Shown here piece by piece: positions 8,968 through 16,583 of a stretch of DNA of 64,000 nt. The position numbers were made by a program, and so were the translations under genes. The notes under the pieces are model-generated. The model did not search any database, was not told the origin of the DNA, and saw nothing but the letters and a program-made list of their open reading frames with translations. The DNA is from Pikeienuella litoralis (lineage in GTDB: Bacteria; Pseudomonadota; Alphaproteobacteria; Rhodobacterales; Rhodobacteraceae), in NCBI RefSeq assembly GCF_037646705.1, contig NZ_JBBHER010000005.1, positions 248,001-312,000 on the forward strand, written 5' to 3'. The stretch's first letter is position 1. Each line of letters begins with the position of its first letter.

Positions 8968-9855
8968 ATGGCACTGCCTGAGTTTTCCCTGCGCCAGCTT
9001 CTCGAAGCGGGCGTCCATTTCGGCCACCAGACGCACAGATGGAACCCCAAGATGGGGCAGTACATCTATGGCGACAGGAACGGCATTCACATTCTCGACC
9101 TGACGCAGACCGTCCCGCTGCTGGACGCGGCGCTGCAGGCGATGCGCGACACCGTATCGCGGGGCGGGCGGATCCTGTTCGTCGGCACCAAGCGCCAGGC
9201 GGCCAAGGGCGTCGCCGAGGCGGCGGAGCGCTGCGCGCAGTATTACATGAACCACCGCTGGCTCGGCGGCACGCTGACCAACTGGAAGACGATCTCGAAC
9301 TCGATCTCCCGGATGCGGAAGCTGGACGAGCTGCTGGAAGGCGGCGGCGCCGACGCGCTGACCAAGAAGGAGCGGCTCAACCTCGACCGCGAGCGGGCGA
9401 AGCTGACCGCGTCCCTCGGCGGCATCCGCGAGATGGGCGGCGTGCCGGACATGGTTTTCGTGATCGACACCAACAAGGAGGCGCTGGCCGTCGCCGAGGC
9501 GAACAAGCTCGGCATTCCGGTCATCGCGGTGCTCGACTCCAATTCCGACCCGTCGGGCGTCACCTATCCGATCCCGGGCAACGACGACGCGGCGCGGGCG
9601 ATCAAGCTCTATTGCGACCTCGCCTCGGACGCCGCGCTTGACGGCATGGCGGTGCAGATGGGCGCGGCCGGGTTCGACATCGGCGAGGCCGAGGAGCCGC
9701 TGGTCGAAGAGGCGGTGGCGGCGCCGGTCGAAGAGGCGGCTCCGGCCGCCGAGCCGGCTGCGGAGGCGGCGCCGGCCGAAGCCGCGCCCGCTCCCGAGGC
9801 GGCCGCCGCGGAGACCCCTGCGGCCCCCACGGAAGAGACGCCGGCGTCCAACTGA
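8968..9855 (+). CDS. rpsB: 30S ribosomal protein S2
   Basis: The first 240 residues are a standard S2 (LLEAGVHFGHQTHRWNPKM; MNHRWLGGTLTNWKTI; PDMVFVIDTNKE). S2 binds the small subunit with S1 near the platform. The 295-residue product ends in a tail of about 50 residues made almost only of Ala, Glu and Pro, which is longer than in enterobacteria but seen in many alphaproteobacteria. AAGAGGA precedes the chosen ATG; an in-frame extension to 8737 was rejected because S2 proteins begin at this position. It heads the rpsB-tsf pair. Confidence 0.97.
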   Translation: MALPEFSLRQLLEAGVHFGHQTHRWNPKMGQYIYGDRNGIHILDLTQTVPLLDAALQAMRDTVSRGGRILFVGTKRQAAKGVAEAAERCAQYYMNHRWLGGTLTNWKTISNSISRMRKLDELLEGGGADALTKKERLNLDRERAKLTASLGGIREMGGVPDMVFVIDTNKEALAVAEANKLGIPVIAVLDSNSDPSGVTYPIPGNDDAARAIKLYCDLASDAALDGMAVQMGAAGFDIGEAEEPLVEEAVAAPVEEAAPAAEPAAEAAPAEAAPAPEAAAAETPAAPTEETPASN

Positions 9856-9878
9856 CGCGCGCCGCGCAGTCTTCATCC

Positions 9879-9916
9879 CGCCGGGCGCCGCGACCTCGCC
9901 GCCCGGCGTTCTTTCC
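9879..9916 (+). terminator. Attenuator-like hairpin between rpsB and tsf
   Basis: CGCCGGGCG and CGCCCGGCG pair perfectly over 9 bp around a 12-base loop, followed by TTCTTTCC. It lies 24 bp after the rpsB stop. A partial terminator is known between rpsB and tsf in E. coli and would adjust the S2 to EF-Ts ratio. Confidence 0.55.
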
Positions 9917-9973
9917 ATCGCCGCGCGCCCCGGCCTCCGGCCGGCGCGCCGGCGACACTGAGGAGCGACAACG

Positions 9974-10864
9974 ATGGCGATCACGGCCAAGGACGTGAAA
10001 GACCTGCGCGACATGACCGGCGCGGGCATGATGGACGCGAAGAAGGCGCTGACCGAAACCGGCGGCGACGTCGAGGCGGCGGTCGACTGGCTGCGCGCCA
10101 AGGGGCTTTCGCAGGCGGCGAAGAAATCCGGGCGCACGGCGGCCGAGGGCCTCGTCGGCGTGGCGTCGAAAGGGGGCGTCGGCGTCGCGGTGGAGATCAA
10201 CTCCGAGACCGATTTCGTCGCGCGGAACGCCGAGTTCCAGGCGATGGTGGCCGCGATCGCGGAGACGGCGCTGGACGTGAAGGACTTCGACGGGCTTCTG
10301 GCCGCGCCGCTCGACGGGCGCACCGTCGCCGACACGGTGACGGCGAAGATCGCCACCATCGGCGAGAACCTGTCGCTCCGGCGCATGGCCCGGATCGAGG
10401 CGGACCATGTCGCGACCTATGTGCATAACGCGGCGACGGACGGCATGGGCAAGATCGGCGTTCTGGTCGGCGTCGACGGCGGCGACGCGGCGGGCGCGGA
10501 AGCGATCGGCCGGCAGGTGGCGATGCATGTCGCGGCGACCAGCCCGGCCTCGCTCGACGAGAGCGATCTGGACCCGGCGCTGATCGAGCGCGAGAAGCAT
10601 GTTCTGACCGAGCAGGCCCGCGAGAGCGGCAAGCCCGAAGCGGTGATCGAGAAGATGATCACCGGGCGGATGAACAAGTTTCTCCAGGAGGTCTGCCTCC
10701 TGAAGCAGGCGTTCGTCATCAATCCCGACCTGACGGTGGGGAAGGCGGTGGCCGAGGCCGGGCCCTACACGATCACCGGATTCGTCCGCATGCAGGTCGG
10801 CGAGGGGGTCGAGCGGGTCGAAGAGGACTTCGCGGCCGAAGTCGCCAAGACCATGGGCGGCTGA
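9974..10864 (+). CDS. tsf: Translation elongation factor Ts
   Basis: This 296-residue protein is a full-length EF-Ts, the nucleotide exchange factor that releases GDP from EF-Tu. The N-terminal UBA-like module (VKDLRDMTGAGMMDAKKAL) and the conserved TDFVARN motif near residue 79 are present, followed by two core subdomains and the coiled-coil insertion. The start is supported by GAGGAGCGAC just upstream. It lies 118 bp behind rpsB, as in most bacteria. Confidence 0.97.
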   Translation: MAITAKDVKDLRDMTGAGMMDAKKALTETGGDVEAAVDWLRAKGLSQAAKKSGRTAAEGLVGVASKGGVGVAVEINSETDFVARNAEFQAMVAAIAETALDVKDFDGLLAAPLDGRTVADTVTAKIATIGENLSLRRMARIEADHVATYVHNAATDGMGKIGVLVGVDGGDAAGAEAIGRQVAMHVAATSPASLDESDLDPALIEREKHVLTEQARESGKPEAVIEKMITGRMNKFLQEVCLLKQAFVINPDLTVGKAVAEAGPYTITGFVRMQVGEGVERVEEDFAAEVAKTMGG

Positions 10865-10990
10865 ACCGGCCCGAGATTGACGCCTATGCGCGGGGCCGGG
10901 CGGCCTCGCGCGTTTACAGCTGTGGCGATGTCTTGCGATTTCGCGGCTTTTCCGACAGGTTGCGCGCGGACATGGATGAAGGAATCGGAC

Positions 10991-11731
10991 ATGCCTGTCG
11001 AAGTCGATGACGCGCCGAGGCCTATCTATCCGCGGATCCTGCTGAAGATTTCCGGCGAAGCGCTGATGGGCGATCAAGGCTTCGGGCTGCATCCGCCGAC
11101 GGTGGCCCGCCTGGCCGAGGAGATCATCCGGGTTCACGAGCTTGGCGTCGAGATCTGCATGGTGATCGGCGGCGGCAACATCTTTCGCGGGCTCTCCGGG
11201 GCGGCGCAGGGGATGGAGCGCGCGTCGGCGGACTACATGGGCATGCTGGCGACGATCATGAACGCGCTCGGCATGCAATCGGCGCTGGAGACGCTCGGCG
11301 TGCACACGCGGGTGATCTCGGCGATCCCGATGGACCAGATCTGCGAGCCCTATATCCGGCGCCGCGCGGTCCGGCATCTGGAGAAGAAGCGGATCTGCAT
11401 CTTCGCGGCGGGCACCGGCAATCCCTATTTCACCACCGACACGGCGGCGACGCTGAGGGCGATGGAGATGAATTGCGGCGCGATCTACAAGGGCACGCAG
11501 GTCGACGGGATCTATGACAGCGACCCGAAGATCAACCCTGACGCGAAGCATTACAGCCGCATCAGCTATGACGAAGTGCTCCGAAAAAACCTGAAGGTCA
11601 TGGACGCCTCGGCCATCGCGCTTGCGCGCGACAACGCGCTGCCGATCATCGTTTTCTCCCTGCAACATGAGGGCGGGCTCGCCGCGGTCTTGAGCGGGAA
11701 GGGAAAATTCACCATTGTTGAGCAATCCTGA
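10991..11731 (+). CDS. pyrH: UMP kinase
   Basis: The 246-residue protein is the bacterial hexameric UMP kinase of the amino acid kinase fold, which phosphorylates UMP to UDP. Visible signatures are LLKISGEALMG at the N-terminus, GGGNIFRG, and the FTTDTAA segment of the nucleotide site. The ATG at 10991 has AAGGA 8 bases upstream; an in-frame ATG 15 bases earlier would place that signal inside the gene. It lies between tsf and frr, the standard order. Confidence 0.96.
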   Translation: MPVEVDDAPRPIYPRILLKISGEALMGDQGFGLHPPTVARLAEEIIRVHELGVEICMVIGGGNIFRGLSGAAQGMERASADYMGMLATIMNALGMQSALETLGVHTRVISAIPMDQICEPYIRRRAVRHLEKKRICIFAAGTGNPYFTTDTAATLRAMEMNCGAIYKGTQVDGIYDSDPKINPDAKHYSRISYDEVLRKNLKVMDASAIALARDNALPIIVFSLQHEGGLAAVLSGKGKFTIVEQS

Positions 11732-11791
11732 CGCGCGTCCGACGGGTGGACGACGGGCTTGCGCGGCGTGAGAGTGGGAGCGACGGACGTT

Positions 11792-12358
11792 ATGGCGGAA
11801 GACGAAATCGAGATTGATCTCGATGGTCTCGAGAAGCGCATGGACGGCGCGCTGACGAATCTCAGAACCGAGTTCCAGTCGTTGAGAACCGGGCGGGCGT
11901 CCACGTCGATGATCGAGCCGATCCATGTCGACGCGTATGGAACGATGACGCCGATCAACCAGGTGGCGACGGTGAACGTGCCGGAGCCGCGGATGCTGAC
12001 GCTGAACGTATGGGACAAGAGCCTGGTGGCGAAAGTCGAAAAGGCGATCCGCTCCTCCGGGATCGGCATCAATCCGGTCGTCGACGGCAGCATCCTGCGG
12101 TTGCCGATCCCCGAACTGAATGAGGAAAGGCGCCGCGAACTCGCCAAACTTGCCGGCCAATACGCCGAGAATGCGCGGATCGCGGTGCGCAATGTGCGCC
12201 GCGACGGCATGGACCAGGTGAAGAAGGCCAAGGCGGCGGGCATGAGCGAGGACGACCAGAAGCTCTGGTCGGACGAGGTTCAGGCGTTGACGGACGCGGG
12301 GATCAGCAAGATCGACGAGGCGCTTCAGGCGAAGCAGGACGAGATCATGCGGGTGTGA
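11792..12358 (+). CDS. frr: Ribosome recycling factor
   Basis: The product is 188 residues, the normal length. It has the three-helix bundle signature, starting with ALTNLRTEFQSLRTGRAS and including the PEPRMLTLNVWDKS and VVDGSILRLPIP segments. With EF-G it splits post-termination ribosomes. GGGAG lies upstream of the ATG; a longer TTG-initiated version adds only 11 poorly conserved residues. Confidence 0.96.
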   Translation: MAEDEIEIDLDGLEKRMDGALTNLRTEFQSLRTGRASTSMIEPIHVDAYGTMTPINQVATVNVPEPRMLTLNVWDKSLVAKVEKAIRSSGIGINPVVDGSILRLPIPELNEERRRELAKLAGQYAENARIAVRNVRRDGMDQVKKAKAAGMSEDDQKLWSDEVQALTDAGISKIDEALQAKQDEIMRV

Positions 12359-12400
12359 CGCGGGCGGCGTCGGGCGAGGGAAACAAGGATCGGCTGCGGG

Positions 12401-13147
12401 ATGGGGCGCGCGGAATTTCGAGACGACACGCCTGACACGCCGGCGCGCCGCGCGCGCCACGTTGCGATCATCATGGATGGCAACGGGCGCTGGGCGACGA
12501 CGCGCGGCCTGCCGCGGCTGGCCGGGCACCGCAAGGGCGCCGACGCGGTGCGCTCGGTGGTGGAGGCGTGCCCGGATCTCGGCGTGGAGATCCTCACGCT
12601 CTTCGCCTTCTCGACCGAGAACTGGAAACGCTCGGACGAGGAGGTCGCGGGGCTGATGAACCTGTTTCGCCGCTATATGCGGCGGGAGGCGGCGGAATTG
12701 TCGCGGCGGGGCGCGCGGGTGCTGTTTCTCGGCGACCGCGAGGGGCTGGCGCCGGATATCCGCCAGATGATGGCCGGGATCGAGGAGCGGACGGCGGCGA
12801 ACGACAGGCTGACGCTGGTGATCGCGATCAATTACGGCGGGCGGGCCGAAATCGCCGCCGCCGCGCGCCGGCTGGCGATCCGCGCCGCCGCCGGGGAGAT
12901 CGACGCCGAGGCGGTGGACGAGACGATGCTGGCCTCCGCGCTCGGCGCGCCGGGCCTGCCGGACCCGGACCTGCTGATCCGCACCTCGGGCGAGCAGAGG
13001 CTCTCGAATTTCCTGCTGTGGCAATGCGCTTACGCCGAGTTCATGTTCGTCGACGAGCTGTGGCCCGATTTCGACGGCGCCGCGCTGGCGCGGGCGCTCG
13101 ACGCCTACAGCGCGCGCGAGCGGCGTTTCGGCGCCGTGGCGCTTTAG
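12401..13147 (+). CDS. uppS: Undecaprenyl diphosphate synthase (cis-prenyltransferase)
   Basis: The 248-residue enzyme adds isopentenyl units to farnesyl diphosphate to make the C55 lipid carrier for peptidoglycan and surface polysaccharides. The catalytic Asp26 sits in IIMDGNGRWA. The conserved LFAFSTENWKR segment and the C-terminal DLLIRTSGEQRLSNFLLWQ motif with YAEF follow. It precedes cdsA by 8 bp and is probably in the same transcript as frr. Confidence 0.96.
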   Translation: MGRAEFRDDTPDTPARRARHVAIIMDGNGRWATTRGLPRLAGHRKGADAVRSVVEACPDLGVEILTLFAFSTENWKRSDEEVAGLMNLFRRYMRREAAELSRRGARVLFLGDREGLAPDIRQMMAGIEERTAANDRLTLVIAINYGGRAEIAAAARRLAIRAAAGEIDAEAVDETMLASALGAPGLPDPDLLIRTSGEQRLSNFLLWQCAYAEFMFVDELWPDFDGAALARALDAYSARERRFGAVAL

Positions 13148-13155
13148 GCCGGACG

Positions 13156-13983
13156 GTGGCGCGGCACAAGATTTCCAGCCAGTTCGGCGATCTGGCGATC
13201 CGCGCGGTGGTCGCGGTGATCTTCGCCGCCATCGGCATCGGCGCGATCTGGGCCGGCGGCGGCTGGGGGCTCGGCTTCGTCATGCTCGCGGGGGGCATGA
13301 TGGCCTGGGAGTGGCGGCGGATCGCGGCGCGCGACGGCGACAGGGTGCTGGCCGGGTTTCAGGCGCTCGCCGTGGCGGGGGCGGCGTTCGTCGCCTTCAA
13401 CGCGCGGATCATCGAAGCGATCGCCTTTCTCGTCGTGATGGCGGCGCTGGGGGTGGCGGCCGATCTCTATCGCGGCAGGCCGCCATGGTGGAGCCTCGGC
13501 GGCGCGCTCTATCTCGGCGCGGCGCTCAGCTTTTTCGTCTGGCTCCTCGGGGCGCCGGAGCATGGTCTCCAGGTCATCGTCTGGCTGGTGCTCGTGGTCG
13601 TGGCGACGGATGTCGGGGCCTATTTCATCGGCCGGCTGATCGGCGGGCCGAAGCTCTGGCCGCGGGTCAGCCCGAACAAGACCTGGGCCGGGGCGCTCGG
13701 CGGCGCGACGTTGGCGGCGCTGGCGGCGCTTCTCGTCGGCCTCGCGGCCGGGCGGGGCGCGAGCGGCGGCGCCGAGCTGGCGGCGATCGGCGTCTCGATC
13801 GTCAGCCAGGCGGGCGATCTCGGCGAGAGCGCGTTCAAGCGGCGCTTCGGCAAGAAGGACAGCGGCTGGATCCTGCCGGGGCATGGCGGGCTTCTGGACC
13901 GGCTCGACGGGTTGCTGGCGGCGACACTGGCGGTCGGACTGCTCTCGCTTCTGCGGCCGGATCAGCCTATCTGGGCGTGGTGA
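13156..13983 (+). CDS. cdsA: Phosphatidate cytidylyltransferase
   Basis: The GTG-started product has 275 residues and seven to eight membrane segments. It makes CDP-diacylglycerol from phosphatidic acid and CTP, the precursor of phosphatidylglycerol and other phospholipids. The family signature is SAFKRRFGKKDSG near the C-terminus, preceded by NKTWAGALGG and SQAGDLGE. I chose the GTG at 13156 because the family begins shortly before the first membrane helix. Its stop overlaps the dxr start (TGATG). Confidence 0.93.
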   Translation: MARHKISSQFGDLAIRAVVAVIFAAIGIGAIWAGGGWGLGFVMLAGGMMAWEWRRIAARDGDRVLAGFQALAVAGAAFVAFNARIIEAIAFLVVMAALGVAADLYRGRPPWWSLGGALYLGAALSFFVWLLGAPEHGLQVIVWLVLVVVATDVGAYFIGRLIGGPKLWPRVSPNKTWAGALGGATLAALAALLVGLAAGRGASGGAELAAIGVSIVSQAGDLGESAFKRRFGKKDSGWILPGHGGLLDRLDGLLAATLAVGLLSLLRPDQPIWAW

Positions 13984-15149
13984 TGCGACGGATCTCAATT
14001 CTTGGCGCGACCGGCTCGATCGGATGCAACACGCTCGACGTCGTGCGCGCGCTCGGCGGGCGCGAGGCGTTCAAGGTCGTCGCGCTGACCGGCGCCGGCA
14101 ACATCGCCGGCCTCGCCGCCGCGGCGCGCGAGGTGGGGGCCGAGATCGCGGTGACCGCCGACGAGTCGCGGCTGGACGAGCTTCGCGCCCGGCTCGACGG
14201 CTCGGGGGTGGCGGCGGCGGCGGGCGCGGCGGCGCTCGACGAGGCGGCGGCGCGGCCCGCCGATTGGGTGATGGCCGCGATCGTCGGCGCGGCCGGGCTC
14301 GCGCCGACGCTGGCGGCGGCCCGGAGCGGCGCGACCATCGCGCTCGCCAACAAGGAATGTCTGGTCTCGGCGGGCGGGCTCTTCCTCTCGACGGCGCGGG
14401 CGCATGGCGCGCGGGTGATCCCGGTGGACAGCGAGCATTCCGCGATCTTCCAGTGCCTCGACGCGCATGCGGGCCGGGCGCCGGCGCGGTTCATCCTCAC
14501 CGCGTCGGGCGGCCCGTTCCGCGACTGGCCGCGCGAGCGGATGCGCACGGCGACGCCGGCGGCGGCGGCGGCGCATCCGAACTGGGCGATGGGGATGAAG
14601 ATCTCCATCGATTCCGCGTCGATGTTCAACAAGGCGCTGGAGATGATCGAGGCGCGCTGGCTGTTCGGCGCGACGGCGAAGAACCTCGACGTGGTGGTCC
14701 ATCCGCAATCGGTGGTGCATTCCGCCGTGGCCTACGCCGACGGCTCGGTGCTGGCGCAGCTCGGCGCGCCGGACATGCGGACCGCGATCGGCTATGCGCT
14801 GACCTGGCCGGAGCGCGGCGCGCTGCCGGTGGCGCCGCTGGACCTCGTCGCGCTGTCGCGGCTGGATTTTTCCGCCCCCGACGAGACCCGGTTTCCGGCG
14901 CTGCGCCTGGCGCGGGCGGCGATGGAGGAGAGCGAGCTGGCCGGCGCGGCGCTGAACGGCGCGAAGGAGGCCGCGCTCGAAGCGTTCATCGCCGGGAGAA
15001 TCGGCTTCCTCGACATGGCGGAGATCGTCGAGACCGTGCTAGAGGCGTCGTTGACGGCGGCGCCGGCGCGCGACCTCGAAGACGTCTACGAGATGGACGG
15101 CGCGGCGCGGCGCCTGGCCGAATTGGAAATCACGCGCAGCGCGGCCTGA
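13983..15149 (+). CDS. dxr: 1-deoxy-D-xylulose 5-phosphate reductoisomerase
   Basis: The 388-residue enzyme carries out the second step of the MEP isoprenoid pathway, making 2-C-methylerythritol 4-phosphate with NADPH. The NADPH-binding GATGSIG is at the N-terminus. The metal and substrate site is seen in VDSEHSAIFQ, LTASGGPFRD, and HPNWAMGMKISIDSASMFNK. The ATG overlaps the cdsA stop by one base, which suggests translational coupling. It supplies isoprenoid units to the neighbouring uppS. Confidence 0.97.
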   Translation: MRRISILGATGSIGCNTLDVVRALGGREAFKVVALTGAGNIAGLAAAAREVGAEIAVTADESRLDELRARLDGSGVAAAAGAAALDEAAARPADWVMAAIVGAAGLAPTLAAARSGATIALANKECLVSAGGLFLSTARAHGARVIPVDSEHSAIFQCLDAHAGRAPARFILTASGGPFRDWPRERMRTATPAAAAAHPNWAMGMKISIDSASMFNKALEMIEARWLFGATAKNLDVVVHPQSVVHSAVAYADGSVLAQLGAPDMRTAIGYALTWPERGALPVAPLDLVALSRLDFSAPDETRFPALRLARAAMEESELAGAALNGAKEAALEAFIAGRIGFLDMAEIVETVLEASLTAAPARDLEDVYEMDGAARRLAELEITRSAA

Positions 15150-15183
15150 CCCGCGGCCGCGCGCAAGATCTGGCGGGAGCAAG

Positions 15184-16521
15184 ATGTCCTATATCGCCGA
15201 GATACCCTATATCGGGTGGGTGATCCCCTTCATCGTCGTGCTTGGCGTGGTCGTGTTCGTGCACGAATACGGCCATTACATCGTCGGGCGCTGGGTCGGC
15301 ATCCGGGCCGACGTCTTCTCGATCGGGTTCGGCCCCGAGCTGTTCGCGTGGCGCGACAAGCGCGGCATGCGCTGGCGCGTGGGGGCGCTGCCGCTCGGCG
15401 GCTATGTGAAATTCGCCGGCGACATGAACGCGGCCTCCGCCGGCGCCGACGCGGCGGCGCTGGCGCGGATGAGCGCGGACGAGCGCAAGGGCGCGTTCCA
15501 CACCGCCGCGGTCTGGCGGCGCGCGCTCACGGTTCTGGCCGGGCCGATGGCGAATTTCCTGCTCTCCATTCTGGTGTTCGCCTTCATCGCCATGCTGGCG
15601 GGGCGCGAGGTCAACGAGCCGGTGATCGGCTCGGTCCGGGCCGACGCGAACGCCGATCTCGGGCTGATGGCCGGAGACCGGGTGCTGGCGGTCGGCGGGG
15701 ACCAGGTGGCGAGCTTCACCGATCTTCTGGTCGCGCTCTCGCAGGTGGAGGGCGAGCCGACGACCGCGCGGATCCTGCGGGACGGCCGCGAGGCGACGGT
15801 GGAGATCCGCTACCGCCGCCCGGCGCGGGTCGACGAGGTGATCCCCGGCGGCGCGGCGGCGGATGCGGGGCTGAAGCCCGGCGACGTGATCACCGCGGTG
15901 AACGGCGCGCCGACGCCGAATTTCGAGGCGCTTCGCGCCCGGATCGCCGACTCGGGCGGCGCGATGCTCTCCCTCGACGTTCAGCGCGGCGACGAGGCGC
16001 TGATCCTGTCGATGACGCCGCAGATGGTGGAGACGCCGGGCCCGGACGGCGCGCCGGTGAAGCGGCCGATGATCGGGGTCCGGAACGCCTCCTTCGGCGG
16101 AATCGCGCCGATGTTCGAGACGGCGAATCCGATCGACGCGCTCGATTACGGCGCGGCGCGGACCTGGGCGATCATCGCCGGCACCTTCGATTATCTCGGC
16201 GAGATGATCAGCGGCGAGGCGGATTCGAGCCAGCTCGGCGGGCCGGTCCAGATCGCCAAGATCTCGGGGCAGGCGGCGGAGCAGGGGTTCGAGTCCCTGG
16301 CGCTGATGATCGCGTTGATCTCGACCTCGATCGGGCTGATAAACCTGTTTCCGATTCCGGTGCTGGATGGCGGCCATCTGCTGTTCCATCTGCTGGAGGC
16401 GGTGCGCGGAAAACCGCTCCGCCCACGCTGGCAGGAAATCGGAAATGGAGTAGGCTTCGGCATGATAATGCTGCTAATGGTGTTCGCGACATATAATGAC
16501 CTTACGAACCTGTTGCGATGA
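15184..16521 (+). CDS. rseP: RseP-type intramembrane zinc metalloprotease (site-2 protease)
   Basis: The 445-residue membrane protein has the catalytic HEYGH motif at residues 27-31 in its first membrane helix and the partner LDG motif at about 394-396. A PDZ domain occupies roughly residues 200-290 (PGGAAADAGLKPGDVITAVNG), with a second degenerate PDZ before it. It cuts membrane-spanning anti-sigma factors and signal peptide remnants. GGGAG precedes the start. It sits in its usual place between dxr and bamA. Confidence 0.95.
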   Translation: MSYIAEIPYIGWVIPFIVVLGVVVFVHEYGHYIVGRWVGIRADVFSIGFGPELFAWRDKRGMRWRVGALPLGGYVKFAGDMNAASAGADAAALARMSADERKGAFHTAAVWRRALTVLAGPMANFLLSILVFAFIAMLAGREVNEPVIGSVRADANADLGLMAGDRVLAVGGDQVASFTDLLVALSQVEGEPTTARILRDGREATVEIRYRRPARVDEVIPGGAAADAGLKPGDVITAVNGAPTPNFEALRARIADSGGAMLSLDVQRGDEALILSMTPQMVETPGPDGAPVKRPMIGVRNASFGGIAPMFETANPIDALDYGAARTWAIIAGTFDYLGEMISGEADSSQLGGPVQIAKISGQAAEQGFESLALMIALISTSIGLINLFPIPVLDGGHLLFHLLEAVRGKPLRPRWQEIGNGVGFGMIMLLMVFATYNDLTNLLR

Positions 16522-16583
16522 AGCGACGGATCGGTCGGGACGGGCGCACCGAGGGACGGTGACGGGTTGATGAGAGGTGACGG

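Noticed and set aside
9602..13024. Open frame of over 1100 codons antisense to tsf-pyrH-frr-uppS
   Set aside because: It lies opposite well-known genes and has the Arg/His/Pro/Gly bias of antisense GC-rich DNA.
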